Below, piece after piece: positions 38,966-48,244 of a DNA stretch of 64,000 nt. The position numbers were made by a program, and so were the translations under genes. Source of the stretch: Bacillus stratosphericus (GTDB lineage Bacteria; Bacillota; Bacilli; Bacillales; Bacillaceae); contig NZ_JAIVLB010000013.1 in assembly GCF_020524495.1 (NCBI RefSeq), positions 1-64,000 of the forward strand. The letters are read 5' to 3'. The notes beneath the pieces were generated by a model that ran no database searches, was not told the origin of the DNA, and worked only from the letters and a program-made list of their open reading frames with translations. The stretch's first letter is position 1, and every line of letters begins with the position of its first letter.

Positions 38966-40790
38966 GTGTGTTTGACTCCTTTTCTTTCTGATGGATGTAG
39001 GTCGTGAGTTCTGCTGTTAAATCTGATCGAAGGAAAGGGGTAATTAAATAGATGCCATTAAACAATTCGCAGGCTGTATCTAATAAAGATCGGGCAATCG
39101 CTAAGCCTTCTGTTCGCTGCTTTTCCTTATCTTCTCCTGCCTTTGCCATAATCTCACGAATCGAGTCAGACAGCTTGATGCCCGGAATTTCATGATGAAT
39201 AAACTCTGCATTTCGGCTGCTTGTTAAAGGCATAATGCCGATATAAATCGGTTTATCCAAATGACGGCTTTCCTCATGAATTTTTACAAGCTGTTCCTCG
39301 GAATAAACAGGCTGTGAGATGAAATAATCAGCACCATATTCTATTTTTTTCTCAAGCCGTTTGACGGCCTTATCAATATGGCGCACATTTGGGTTAAATG
39401 CGCCTGCCACTGAAAAATTGGTTTTTTTGCCAAGAGGCTTCCCAGAGAAAGAAAGTCCATCGTTAAATTGTTTGATCAGACGGATCAAATCAAAGGAAGT
39501 TAAATCATAAACAGACGTTGCACCTGGGAAATCACCAATTTTAGACGGGTCGCCTGTGATCGCTAAAATATCGGTTAATCCAAGTGTATCAAGTCCCATC
39601 AAATGGGATTGGAGTCCGATTAAATTACGATCACGACATGTAATATGGACAAGTGAGCGTATATCAAGCTGCTGTTTCAATAAAGCGCCGCAAGCCACAT
39701 TGCTAATGCGCGGGGTAGCAAGAGAATTATCAGCTAACGTCAGGGCATCAATGCCTGCACTCTTTAATTCGTTCGCTGCGACAAGGAATTTTTCAAAGTT
39801 CAGCTTCTTTGGCGGGTCCAGTTCTACGATAATCGATCGTTTTTTAACAGCCAGCTCGTCAAGGCCTGGCTCTGTGCGCTGGTCTTGAATCGAAATGATT
39901 TCCTCTTTTAAAACTTTCACTTCTTTTTCTGTGATCGGTCCTAAATCTTTGACCGCTTTTGCCATGGCGCTAATATGTTGAGGCGTCGTTCCACAGCAGC
40001 CGCCGATGATGCGCGCACCTTGATTTCTAAACGCTAGTGCACTATTTCGGAAATAATCATTATCTGTATCATAAACAAGTCTGCCTTCTTCAAGGGATGG
40101 GAGACTGCTGTTAGGATAGACAGATAAATGGGAATTTTCTAAAAGTGGTACGCTTTCGAGTGCCTGAATCATATGATAAGGGCCCAGCCTGCAGTTGATG
40201 CCAACGACATCAGCGCCAAGAGAGGATAATTCAGATAAACCGTCTTTTAGCGGTGTACCGTCCTGCAGAAAACCTTGCTCGTGCATGGAGACGTTCATGA
40301 CAATCGGAAGAGTCGTTTCTTTACGTGCAATCTGGAGAACGGCCTTTGCCTCATCAAGGTCATAATACGTTTCAAGCAATAATCCGTCAGGCTGCTCATT
40401 TAATAGGATATACAGCTGTTCTCTAAAGCTTCGTTTAATCTCATCTAAAGAGTACGCATTTTTGTTAAACGTTAGAATGCCGCCAATCGTTCCAAGTACA
40501 TAAGCAGAGCGAGCAGCTGCCTTAGCAATTTGTACCGCTTTTGTATTGATGCGTTTCGTTTCTTCCTCTAAGCCGTAGCGGGATAATTTAATATAATTCG
40601 CACCGTACGTGTTCGTTTGGATGATGTCAGCTCCAGCCTGAACATACGCCTCGTGAACTCTTTTCACTTCTCCTTCTCTTGATAAATTTAATTCTTCAAA
40701 GCAGCGGTCAATGCCATAAGAATATAAAAGTGTTCCCATTGCTCCATCCGCAATCAGTACGCGATTTTGTAAGTCTTGTAATAGGCCCAT
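38949..40790 (-). CDS. yitJ: YitJ, homocysteine S-methyltransferase / methylene-THF reductase fusion
   Basis: A 613-residue two-domain protein from ATG 40790 (AAGGAGG site; the longer ORF start is rejected). The N-terminal homocysteine methyltransferase domain (about 1-300) carries [11 protein letters not shown] and the zinc pair in [10 protein letters not shown]. The C-terminal domain (about 330-610) is a MetF-type reductase, with [15 protein letters not shown] and [12 protein letters not shown], making 5-methyl-THF. It feeds MetH, encoded directly downstream, with its methyl donor. Expression is under the SAM riboswitch. Confidence 0.93.
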   Translation of the reverse strand: MGLLQDLQNRVLIADGAMGTLLYSYGIDRCFEELNLSREGEVKRVHEAYVQAGADIIQTNTYGANYIKLSRYGLEEETKRINTKAVQIAKAAARSAYVLGTIGGILTFNKNAYSLDEIKRSFREQLYILLNEQPDGLLLETYYDLDEAKAVLQIARKETTLPIVMNVSMHEQGFLQDGTPLKDGLSELSSLGADVVGINCRLGPYHMIQALESVPLLENSHLSVYPNSSLPSLEEGRLVYDTDNDYFRNSALAFRNQGARIIGGCCGTTPQHISAMAKAVKDLGPITEKEVKVLKEEIISIQDQRTEPGLDELAVKKRSIIVELDPPKKLNFEKFLVAANELKSAGIDALTLADNSLATPRISNVACGALLKQQLDIRSLVHITCRDRNLIGLQSHLMGLDTLGLTDILAITGDPSKIGDFPGATSVYDLTSFDLIRLIKQFNDGLSFSGKPLGKKTNFSVAGAFNPNVRHIDKAVKRLEKKIEYGADYFISQPVYSEEQLVKIHEESRHLDKPIYIGIMPLTSSRNAEFIHHEIPGIKLSDSIREIMAKAGEDKEKQRTEGLAIARSLLDTACELFNGIYLITPFLRSDLTAELTTYIHQKEKESNTHVNYH

Positions 40791-40824
40791 TGTGTTCCTC
40801 CTTATTTCTATGTAACAAAAAAAC

Positions 40825-40992
40825 AAAAAAGCCTTCTGATAAGAAGAAGACTTTTGGCTGTATCGAAATTCTTCTCCTTATCTTCCAAGCAGTTGCTTGC
40901 TGGATTTAGCACCTTGGTCATAGAAACATCTATTTCTACTACACCGGTTGCTGAGGCTTCACAGGGCCAGTCCCTCTGCCTCTCTTGATAAG
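40825..40992 (-). promoter_or_regulatory. SAM-I riboswitch (S-box) of yitJ-metH
   Basis: On the minus strand the aptamer runs from CTTATCAAGAGAGG (40992) through GGGACTGGCCCTGTGAAGCC, CAGCAACCGG, AAGGTGCTAAATCC to GGAAGATAAG (40877), all S-box core elements with closing P1 arms CTTATC / GATAAG. A terminator follows: AGTCTTCT / AGAAGGCT plus a T run (40852-40825). High SAM should favour termination. The SAM response follows from the well-established class. Confidence 0.95.
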
Positions 40993-41075
40993 AAAACGCT
41001 ATGAACATGTCAATGAATTGAACTTCCATCAACTGTATCGAAAAAATCGGAAATAATCAATGGAAAATTTGAAAT

Positions 41076-41567
41076 TTATCGAAAATTTATAAATTGGACA
41101 TCAATCGGCAAATCAGCTTTTCGCATGAGTGACATGACCGCTTGTAAATCATCTTTATTTTTTCCTGTGACGCGCACTTGGTCATCCTGTAATTGAGATT
41201 TTACTTTAAGGCCAGACTGCTTAATGAGTGCATGGATCTTTTTGGCATTGTCTTTATCGATGCCGCTAATCAGCTTGGCGCGCTGACGGACTGTCCCGCC
41301 TAGGGCATGCTCGGTTTTTCCGTAGTCAATGTTTTTAGTTGGTACATTTCGTTTAATCAGCTTGGTCACAAGCACATCTTTTAGCTGTTCAAGCTTAAAG
41401 TCATCATCAGAGATGAGAGAGAGCTCTTCTTTTTCGAGTGAAATATCACTTTTACTCCCTTTAAAATCATAGCGGTTTTTGATTTCTTTAAGCGCTGCTT
41501 GAATGGCGTTTTGCACCTCAGGGAGCTCTACCTTCGATACGATATCAAATGAACTTTCTTTTGCCAT
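41076..41567 (-). CDS. yitK: YitK, YajQ/DUF520 nucleotide-binding protein
   Basis: A 163-residue protein of the YajQ family, starting [20 protein letters not shown] and with [11 protein letters not shown] (about 33-43), the most conserved family motif. YajQ proteins bind nucleotides or RNA, and some bind cyclic di-GMP. The role in Bacillus is unknown. The ATG has a GGAGGTC site. It is transcribed separately from yitL, with a 237-base divergent spacer. Confidence 0.92.
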   Translation of the reverse strand: MAKESSFDIVSKVELPEVQNAIQAALKEIKNRYDFKGSKSDISLEKEELSLISDDDFKLEQLKDVLVTKLIKRNVPTKNIDYGKTEHALGGTVRQRAKLISGIDKDNAKKIHALIKQSGLKVKSQLQDDQVRVTGKNKDDLQAVMSLMRKADLPIDVQFINFR

Positions 41568-41804
41568 AACGCATGACCTCCATTTGTAGATATTGCGTCT
41601 ATCTTATCATGCAAATAGGTGAAGAAGAAATTTTATTGAACAGACAAATCAAAGAGTTGAGTTGCATGGGGTATAAATCGAGTGCAGTTTGTCCACTTTA
41701 GCTAACAGAACTAGAGATGTTCATGTTGAAAGAAGTATAGTAGAATAAAGTGAATCAAATGATGAACGAACGCTCTTTAATGGGTAGATAGGAAGGAAGA
41801 GAAC

Positions 41805-42653
41805 ATGAGACCAGGTGAGCAATTGACCTTGCAAATAGATAAAGAGATGGAGTACGGCTATTTTTTAACAGATGGTAAAGATTCTGTCCTCTTACACCGC
41901 AGTGAGATGACAGAGGATATTGAAGATCGAGATGAAGTAGAAGTCTACTTATATGTAGATCATGGTGAAAGACTGGCAGCTACGATGAAAATACCTAAAA
42001 TCAATGCATATACATACGGTTGGGTAGAAGTCGTAGACGTTGTAGAAGACATGGGTGCATTTGTCGATGTTGGTTTGTCAAAGGATGCACTTGTTGCAAC
42101 AGAACATCTTCCGCCTTTTGAGGAAGCATGGCCAAAAAAGGGAGACAAACTATACTGTATGCTAAAAGTCACAAGCTACGGTAGAATGTTCGCAAAGCCA
42201 GCCACTGAAGATGTGATCAGCGAATTGTTTACTGAGGCGCCGGATACCTTCATGAACAAAGAAATTACGGGGACGATTTATCGCTTAATTGCAACAGGTT
42301 CCTTTATGTTGACAGACACAGGGGTGAGAGGATTTATCCACCGTACAGAACGAAAGGAAGAACCAAGATTGGGATCGACCGTTACAGGCCGCGTGATTGC
42401 GGTGAAGGAAGATGGAACTGTGAATGTCTCCCTTCTTCCTAGAAAACAAGATGCGTTATCTATCGATTCAGAAGAAATTTTGACCTATCTAAGAAGCCGG
42501 AATGGCGCCATGCCTTACTGGGACAAAAGTGACCCAGAAGATATCCGAGAAAGATTTCAAATGAGCAAAGCTGCCTTTAAACGAGCATTAGGTCATCTGA
42601 TGAAAAATGATCAAGCCTACCAAAAAGAAGGCTGGACATACGAGAAAAAGTGA
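41805..42653 (+). CDS. yitL: YitL, S1-domain RNA-binding protein (CvfB family)
   Basis: A 282-residue protein of the CvfB family with repeated S1-like barrels. The second, VEVVDVVEDMGAFVDVGLSK (about 72-91), and the third, VTGRVIAVKEDGTVNVSL, are clearest, followed by a C-terminal winged-helix segment (MSKAAFKRALGHLMK). CvfB in Staphylococcus binds RNA and affects virulence gene expression. In Bacillus a general RNA-related role is assumed. Confidence 0.88.
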   Translation: MRPGEQLTLQIDKEMEYGYFLTDGKDSVLLHRSEMTEDIEDRDEVEVYLYVDHGERLAATMKIPKINAYTYGWVEVVDVVEDMGAFVDVGLSKDALVATEHLPPFEEAWPKKGDKLYCMLKVTSYGRMFAKPATEDVISELFTEAPDTFMNKEITGTIYRLIATGSFMLTDTGVRGFIHRTERKEEPRLGSTVTGRVIAVKEDGTVNVSLLPRKQDALSIDSEEILTYLRSRNGAMPYWDKSDPEDIRERFQMSKAAFKRALGHLMKNDQAYQKEGWTYEKK

Positions 42654-42673
42654 GCATTTCCTCACTTTTTTTA
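42645..42673 (+). terminator. Terminator of yitL
   Basis: AAAAGTGAG / CTCACTTTT stem, six-base loop, T run. It includes the yitL stop codon. Confidence 0.8.
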
Positions 42674-42724
42674 TTTTTGTTATAAATAATAGGGTTTTTC
42701 AGTGAAGAACCTCTTTTTATCATT

Positions 42725-42750
42725 GAAATAACGCTCCTCAAATCCGATAA
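42725..42750 (+). promoter_or_regulatory. SigD-like promoter of the lipoprotein-chemoreceptor pair
   Basis: GAAA (42725-42728), 14 bases, then TCCGATAA (42743-42750), compared with the SigD motif TAAA-N14-16-GCCGATAT. It lies 37 bases before the lipoprotein ATG. SigD drives motility and chemotaxis genes, which fits the downstream receptor. Confidence 0.6.
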
Positions 42751-42787
42751 GAAAGGAGTAAGGATGATAAAAGGAGTGTGTTTTTGG

Positions 42788-43765
42788 ATGAAAGTGAAGA
42801 TTTCATTACTTCTGATGGCAGCCATGGTTATAGTGCTCGCCTCATGCAGCAATCAACAGGGAGGACCACCGAAATCAAATGTGAAGCGGATTGGTGTTAT
42901 GCTGACAGATGGTGGTCTTGGTGATCAATCATTTAACGATTCATCATTTAAAGGATTAGAAAAAGCACGTGACGGGCTTGGCATTGAATTTGATTATAGA
43001 GAAATTGCAGAAACTGATACATATGAAAAAGGGCTGACAGAGCTCGTAAAAGATGGCAATGACCTCGTCATTGGTATAGGCTTCAGCGGCCAAGAGGAAT
43101 TAGAAAAAGTAGCAAAAAAATATCCAAAGAAGCAATTCTTGCTGATTGATGCCGTATCTGAACTGAAAAATATCACCTCAGTGACATTTAGAGAAGAGCA
43201 AGGAAGCTATTTAGCTGGAGCACTTGCTGCCATGACAACGAAAAGTGATGTCATTGGTTTTGTTGGCGGCGTCGATGCAGATGTGATCCACCGTTTTGAA
43301 AAAGGATTTCAAAAAGGCGCAAAATTTGTGAACCCGAAAATCAAGATATTATCCACCTATGCAGGTACGTTTAGTGACGCAGGCAAAGGCAGTAAAATAG
43401 CCAAAGAAATGATCAAAAAGAAAGCAGACGTTTTATATGCGGTAGCAGGCTATACGGGTGTTGGTGTATTAAAAGAAACGCAATCACAGGGCAAATATGC
43501 AATCGGTGTGGACAGTGATCAATACTATACAGCTGAAAAAGCCGTCATTTCATCCATGGTCAAAAAAGTCGATGAAGTGGTCTATCAATTCAGCGAAGAG
43601 CTTGTAAAGAACAATCAAATTAAAAGCGGTCACATTGTCTATGATTTAAGCAATGACGGAATCGATATGGCAAGAATTCGAGTGCTCAAAGATGCTGAAA
43701 AATTGACCAAAAAAATAAATGGACTGAAGCAGACGCTTCTGAAAGAAGAGGGGGCATCATCATGA
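42788..43765 (+). CDS. BMP/PnrA-family lipoprotein, nucleoside-binding type
   Basis: A 325-residue lipoprotein from ATG 42788 (AAGGAGT upstream). The signal peptide ends in the lipobox VLASC, so the mature protein is anchored by its Cys. The body is the BMP/Med fold: [20 protein letters not shown], then [18 protein letters not shown] and VIGFVGG. The family includes purine-nucleoside binding proteins of ABC transporters, and Med. Here no transporter subunits follow; its stop overlaps the start of a chemoreceptor gene (ATGA). It may present a ligand to that receptor, which is inference. Ligand unknown. Confidence 0.82.
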   Translation: MKVKISLLLMAAMVIVLASCSNQQGGPPKSNVKRIGVMLTDGGLGDQSFNDSSFKGLEKARDGLGIEFDYREIAETDTYEKGLTELVKDGNDLVIGIGFSGQEELEKVAKKYPKKQFLLIDAVSELKNITSVTFREEQGSYLAGALAAMTTKSDVIGFVGGVDADVIHRFEKGFQKGAKFVNPKIKILSTYAGTFSDAGKGSKIAKEMIKKKADVLYAVAGYTGVGVLKETQSQGKYAIGVDSDQYYTAEKAVISSMVKKVDEVVYQFSEELVKNNQIKSGHIVYDLSNDGIDMARIRVLKDAEKLTKKINGLKQTLLKEEGASS

Positions 43766-45411
43766 GCTTAAATGTCAAAATTTTGCTCAACTCACTGATC
43801 TCACTTCTTTTAGCGGTTGGTGTCATCGCTTTTATCATTATTAGCATGACAAAGATTCAATCATCAAACGAAACAGAAGTTCAAACCTTACTGAACGTAC
43901 AAAAAACGAAAGCAAGCTTTGAAAGTGTCGAACAAGCTATGACCAACTATTCGTTGACACTCTCAGATGAACAGCTCGAGGATGTTCAAAACGATATTTC
44001 TACAGCAAAAAAGAATGTGCAAACGTTAAACAAAAATGCAGGGAAAATGAATAAAGAAGCATTAACGAGGCTAAATTCAAAGTTTGATACGTGGACCAAA
44101 GAAGCGAACAATGCCATTGGTGAAAAAAATGCATCCGATGCAAGACTTGTAGCAGCAAGAATTGATGGTGTCTTAAACGACGTACATACGATGAATAAAA
44201 GAGCTCAAGAAGCGTATGAACAAAATTTAGTGAATACAGCAGAAAACGTGCAGTGGATTATCACAAGCGCATCAGTCGCAGCTCTTACACTGATGGTCAT
44301 TGCCGTCTTTTTGAATATTGGTTTAACGAGATCCATTGTGACACCAATCAAATCACTCTCTTACCGAGCAAAGCAGATAGCAGAAGGAAACCTGGCTGTC
44401 GAGCGGATGAACACCCAGCGTAAAGATGAAATTGGCGGCTTAAATGAATCATTCAATCAAATGACAGATCAGCTCATAAGTCTCATTAAAGAAATTAGCA
44501 ATGTATCAAGTCAAGTGGAGACATTTTCGATCCAGTTAGACGATGAAAACAAAAAGCTGATGGAATCAGCGAATCAAGTGTCTGTATCCACAGACGAGAT
44601 GGCAAACGGTTCACAAGCCATTTCTGAGGATCTTCAGTATAGCGTTCGTTTAATTGAGAAAATGGATCAGCATGGACGTAAAAATTCGGAGAGATCACAT
44701 ACAGTCATCCGCAGTACAGAGGATGCTATTGAAGCAGTGGAAAGCGGAAAGCACACGTTAACAGAAACAAAAGTAGTGATTGAAAAAAATACACATGCAA
44801 CAAGACAAATTGAGCAGTCAGCAGGAGAATTTACTCAATACGCAAGTGGAATCTCTGCAATGGCCAAAACGGTCTCTGACATTGCGGGCCAGACAAACCT
44901 CCTCTCGCTAAATGCGGCGATTGAAGCGGCAAGAGCAGGAGAAGCTGGAAAAGGCTTTGCTGTTGTAGCAGATGAAATTCGTAAGCTTGCAGATGAATCG
45001 TCTAGGGCAACAAGACAAATCTTTGACATGGTCGGTCATATTGAAAGAGGCATTCAGTCCATTAGTCAAACTGTACAAGAAGGAGTGAAACTCTCTCTTC
45101 AACAGCAGGATGCGATGGACAAAACCTCACACTCCTTTGAAAATATAGAAACAAAAGCACAGCATATTAAACAAGAAATGGCATTTTTAAATGAACAAAT
45201 TATTCAATCGACAGAGCTTGGTGGCCAAGTGCTGCATTCAATTGAAAATATTAGTTCCGTTGTAGAAGAAACAGCAGCAGGCAGCGAAGAAATTTCTGCC
45301 TCAGCCAATGAACAGCTACAATCGTTCCATCAAATGAACAAACAGGTAGAAGAGCTAATGAGTATGACGACTAGGCTAAATGAAACTGTTCATCGATTTA
45401 AGCTTTCATAA
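43762..45411 (+). CDS. Methyl-accepting chemotaxis protein
   Basis: A 549-residue transmembrane chemoreceptor. TM1 spans about residues 7-29. An extracellular helical domain of only about 135 residues (30-165, four-helix-bundle type) is followed by TM2 (about 170-190), HAMP (about 191-245) and the signalling rod with the tip [20 protein letters not shown] (about 375-395). The rod makes it a normal CheW/CheA partner. The small sensor and the translational coupling to a nucleoside-binding-type lipoprotein suggest indirect sensing through that protein. It ends in a strong terminator. Confidence 0.9.
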   Translation: MSLNVKILLNSLISLLLAVGVIAFIIISMTKIQSSNETEVQTLLNVQKTKASFESVEQAMTNYSLTLSDEQLEDVQNDISTAKKNVQTLNKNAGKMNKEALTRLNSKFDTWTKEANNAIGEKNASDARLVAARIDGVLNDVHTMNKRAQEAYEQNLVNTAENVQWIITSASVAALTLMVIAVFLNIGLTRSIVTPIKSLSYRAKQIAEGNLAVERMNTQRKDEIGGLNESFNQMTDQLISLIKEISNVSSQVETFSIQLDDENKKLMESANQVSVSTDEMANGSQAISEDLQYSVRLIEKMDQHGRKNSERSHTVIRSTEDAIEAVESGKHTLTETKVVIEKNTHATRQIEQSAGEFTQYASGISAMAKTVSDIAGQTNLLSLNAAIEAARAGEAGKGFAVVADEIRKLADESSRATRQIFDMVGHIERGIQSISQTVQEGVKLSLQQQDAMDKTSHSFENIETKAQHIKQEMAFLNEQIIQSTELGGQVLHSIENISSVVEETAAGSEEISASANEQLQSFHQMNKQVEELMSMTTRLNETVHRFKLS

Positions 45412-45413
45412 GA

Positions 45414-45453
45414 AAATCACCCTTCCCGTGATGTTGGGGAAGGGTGTTTTTTA
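45414..45453. terminator. Bidirectional terminator between chemoreceptor and DegV genes
   Basis: CACCCTTCCC / GGGAAGGGTG stem with flanking A and T tracts between converging genes. Confidence 0.8.
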
Positions 45454-46305
45454 TTGTTTGCCTGTAAAAAAGATCGCAAGCGTTCCAGGGCCTGAATGGG
45501 ACCCAACAGCTGCACCGATGATATGAATATCTATTTCATTTGGATGAAATTCTGTTTCAATTAATTGTTTCATTTCTTCCGCAAGTGCAGGATCATCACC
45601 ATGGCTAATGCCAACTGTTTGGTTTGACCAGTCCGTTCCGCGCTCTTTCATCAGCTCGATAATGCGTCTTAGCAGTTTTTTACGTCCACGAATTTTTTCA
45701 AGCGGAATCAGTTTTCCATCCTCTACATGTAAAATGGGTTTAATGCTTAATAGACCACCAACAAATGCGGACGCTTTACTGATTCTTCCGCCTCTTGCTA
45801 AATACGATAAATCGTCTACAGTAAAAATATGTTGTAAAGATTCACAAAAATGCTTTACAGACGTTTCAATTTCTTGTATTGTACCGTCAATGGCAAGTGA
45901 TTGAGCATGTTTGACAGCAAGTCCGTAGCCAAGTGAAGCACATTTAGAATCAATGATTCGCAGATCGAAATCTGGGTATTCTTCCTTCACTTCGTTTGCC
46001 ATCATCACAGCTGTTTGGTATGTACCTGAAAGCTCTGATGAAAAGGCGACATAAATGGCAGATGTATGGGTTTGTGCGACAGAAACAAAGGCTTCCTTGA
46101 TCCGGTTTGGTGAAGCCTGTGACGTTTTTGGACTTGCGCCTTGTCTCATCGCATCAAATACTTGTTTAGGTTCAATGGTGATCAAATCCTCAAATTCCTG
46201 CTCGCCAAGTAGCACACGCAGCGGAATGAGTGTCATGTTATGTTCATCATAATAAGAAAGAGGCAGATCAGCAGCACTGTCTGCTATGATATGAACAGTC
46301 ATCAA
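45451..46305 (-). CDS. yitS: DegV-family fatty-acid-binding protein YitS
   Basis: A 284-residue DegV protein: [18 protein letters not shown] at the N-terminus, SPKTSQASP (about 55-63), [13 protein letters not shown] (about 85-97) and the C-terminal [17 protein letters not shown]. DegV/FakB proteins hold a fatty acid and present it to the kinase FakA. The same locus in B. subtilis carries yitS. Transcribed alone towards the chemoreceptor gene. Confidence 0.88.
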   Translation of the reverse strand: MMTVHIIADSAADLPLSYYDEHNMTLIPLRVLLGEQEFEDLITIEPKQVFDAMRQGASPKTSQASPNRIKEAFVSVAQTHTSAIYVAFSSELSGTYQTAVMMANEVKEEYPDFDLRIIDSKCASLGYGLAVKHAQSLAIDGTIQEIETSVKHFCESLQHIFTVDDLSYLARGGRISKASAFVGGLLSIKPILHVEDGKLIPLEKIRGRKKLLRRIIELMKERGTDWSNQTVGISHGDDPALAEEMKQLIETEFHPNEIDIHIIGAAVGSHSGPGTLAIFFTGKQ

Positions 46306-46443
46306 AATCCCTTCTTTCTAAAAGAAATTAGCCATATTAACATCTTTTTTAGACTAACTATATCATAGAAATCATCTTTTCGTGTTCAAATTCTAAATTT
46401 TAGGGAAAACCATTGAGAGAATGGTAAGTGGAGGAATGACAAT

Positions 46444-47286
46444 ATGTTTATTGGAGAAGCAAAAAAACTCATTGTCGTCGTCATTGGTGCATTACTTAAT
46501 GCGATTGGACTGAATTTATTCTTAATCCCAGCTGACGTTTATGCGAGCGGTTTTACAGGGATCGCCCAGCTGTTATCCAGTTTCATTGATCAATATGCGC
46601 CATTTTATTTATCAACAGGGATCCTATTATTTATATTAAATATTCCAGTTGGGATTTTAGGCTGGAAGAAAGTTGGCCGCTCCTTCACTTTGTATAGCAT
46701 TATCAGTGTTGCACTGACAACCATTTTCCTCGGTATTTTACCAGAGACGAGCGTTTCTGAGGATATTTTGTTAAATGCTGTGTTTGGCGGTGTCATTTCT
46801 GCACTTGGTATTGGGATGACGCTGAAATACGGAGCATCAACAGGCGGCCTCGACATCCTTGCAATGATCTTAGCAAAATGGAAGGATAAGCCAGTAGGGA
46901 CATATTTCTTTATTTTAAACGGAATTATCATTTTTACAGCAGGATTATTACAAGGTTGGGAGAAAGCATTATATACGCTTGTCACATTATATGTGACCAC
47001 AAGGGTCATTGATGCCATCCATACAAGACATGAGAAGCTGACGGCGATGATTGTGACAAAGAAAGCTGATGAGATCAAAGAAGCTATTTATGGAAAAATG
47101 GTAAGAGGCATTACGACAGTACCTGCCAAAGGCGCATTTACCAACGAGCAAAAAGAAATGATGGTGATTGTCATTACGAGGTATGAGCTGTATGAACTTG
47201 AACAAATTATAAAGGAAGTTGATCCAAAGGCCTTTACAAATATTGTTCAAACAACCAATATTCTTGGATTTTTCAGACGAGATTAA
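46444..47286 (+). CDS. yitT: YitT, membrane protein of the YitT/DUF2179 family
   Basis: A 280-residue protein. The N-terminal 190 residues hold five to six membrane spans with the conserved IPADVYASGFTGIAQL (about 29-44) and LKYGASTGGLDILAMI (about 127-142). The C-terminal DUF2179 domain (about 195-278) is soluble. Family members are widespread in Firmicutes and the function is not established. The start is ATG after GGAGG. Confidence 0.9.
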   Translation: MFIGEAKKLIVVVIGALLNAIGLNLFLIPADVYASGFTGIAQLLSSFIDQYAPFYLSTGILLFILNIPVGILGWKKVGRSFTLYSIISVALTTIFLGILPETSVSEDILLNAVFGGVISALGIGMTLKYGASTGGLDILAMILAKWKDKPVGTYFFILNGIIIFTAGLLQGWEKALYTLVTLYVTTRVIDAIHTRHEKLTAMIVTKKADEIKEAIYGKMVRGITTVPAKGAFTNEQKEMMVIVITRYELYELEQIIKEVDPKAFTNIVQTTNILGFFRRD

Positions 47287-47300
47287 AAGGTGGTTATAAG

Positions 47301-47756
47301 ATGAAAAAAGGTTTTGTGCTTCTTTTCGTTCTATTTGCTTTAGCAGCTTGGGGACAACAAAAAAAGAACGAACCAGACAAGGAGGTATCCGGTCAAATGG
47401 GAGAAAAAACAGTTGTACTCACAGTAGACCCCGTCCAAAAAGGTTCTTCGGTTCAATTTAACATGTCACTGAAAAATGAATTAGATCGAGATATTGAATT
47501 TACATTTAACACAAGCCAGATATTCGAGCTAAGTGTGTATGACGAAAACGGGAATGAACAATATCGTTACTCGAAAGATCGTATGTTCACACAGGCCATC
47601 CAATCTTTTGTGCTTAAGAGAGATGAAACGTATGATTTTCAAGATACTTGGTCAAACGGTGTGAAGCCTGGAATGTATGAAGTGGATGTAACGTTTAAAG
47701 GAAAAGCAGAAGGGCTGAAGCAAATCACAGAAAAGACAACGTTCCAAGTAAAATAA
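47301..47756 (+). CDS. ipi: BsuPI-type proteinase inhibitor with a signal-like N-terminus
   Basis: A 151-residue protein whose body (about residues 38-150) matches the intracellular proteinase inhibitor BsuPI: VLTVDPVQKGSSVQFNMSLK, SQIFELSVYDENG and DTWSNGVKPGMYEVDVTF. Unlike the purely cytosolic B. subtilis Ipi of about 119 residues, it begins MKKGFVLLFVLFALAAWGQQ. This looks like a lipoprotein signal whose lipobox Cys is replaced by Trp (codon TGG at 47349-47351). Location, cytosolic or membrane-anchored, is uncertain. It lies 15 bases after yitT. Confidence 0.82.
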   Translation: MKKGFVLLFVLFALAAWGQQKKNEPDKEVSGQMGEKTVVLTVDPVQKGSSVQFNMSLKNELDRDIEFTFNTSQIFELSVYDENGNEQYRYSKDRMFTQAIQSFVLKRDETYDFQDTWSNGVKPGMYEVDVTFKGKAEGLKQITEKTTFQVK

Positions 47757-47776
47757 CCGTGTTGCTTGATGAGAAT

Positions 47777-47815
47777 AAAAAAGCTGTCCTTGACCAGATA
47801 GAGGACAGCTTTTTT
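47777..47815. terminator. Bidirectional terminator between ipi and yizC
   Basis: AAAAAAGCTGTCCT / AGGACAGCTTTTTT, a 14-base perfect stem between converging genes. Confidence 0.85.
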
Positions 47816-47818
47816 ACG

Positions 47819-48010
47819 TTAAAGATCATCAAGCAGGTCTTGGAAGGTATGCAACTGGTTTCTTTCTGCATCTGTCGAGTTGGCAAATGCAGATGATACG
47901 GCATTTTTTGCTCGCTTTACAGCCTGTTGACGCTCTAACCCAGATGAAAATGAAGAAGTAAGGGCTTCTTCAGTAAATGATTTGGCTTGGTCAAAAAGTT
48001 CGTTTCTCAC
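47819..48010 (-). CDS. yizC: DUF3813 family small protein (YizC position)
   Basis: A 63-residue protein, MRNELFDQAKSFTEEALTSS, with an Arg/Lys-rich middle (LERQQAVKRAKNAVSSAFAN) and an acidic end. It fits the DUF3813 family found at the yizC position. It starts with GTG that overlaps the TGA of the next upstream gene (GTGA), so it is translated with it. Function unknown. Confidence 0.7.
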   Translation of the reverse strand: MRNELFDQAKSFTEEALTSSFSSGLERQQAVKRAKNAVSSAFANSTDAERNQLHTFQDLLDDL

Positions 48011-48156
48011 AATGAACCTCCAGAAGCATCAGTCTTCATATCTCGTCTGTCTGCAACTTCTTCAAGTGTAGAACGATAAGGAAAACGCGAGTCATGTAGA
48101 CTGACTGAATCTTTACCTTGTTGTATAAAGCGTTTCGATTTGCTTCTTTTACCCAT
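48007..48156 (-). CDS. Small hypothetical basic protein, coupled to yizC
   Basis: A 49-residue ORF, MGKRSKSKRFIQQGKDSVSL then HDSRFPYRSTLEEVADRRDM and a Gly/Ser tail. The ATG at 48156 is preceded by AAGGGGCGG. Its TGA is interlocked with the GTG of the following gene, a layout expected of two real, coupled genes. No recognisable domain; the product would be a soluble, charged peptide. Confidence 0.6.
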   Translation of the reverse strand: MGKRSKSKRFIQQGKDSVSLHDSRFPYRSTLEEVADRRDMKTDASGGSL

Positions 48157-48244
48157 TCGGAATCCGCCCCTTTACACAAGCTGACAGGTCAACCTGTCTA
48201 ACGGTAGTATGCCCGCTTCCTTCGGCTATGTATGAATGGAAAAA

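Noticed and set aside
41568-41804. Riboswitch or leader between yitK and yitL
   Set aside because: I found no conserved aptamer core or terminator in this spacer; it probably holds only divergent promoters.
46605-47078. 157-codon ORF opposite yitT
   Set aside because: Hydrophobic only because it mirrors a membrane protein; no start signal.
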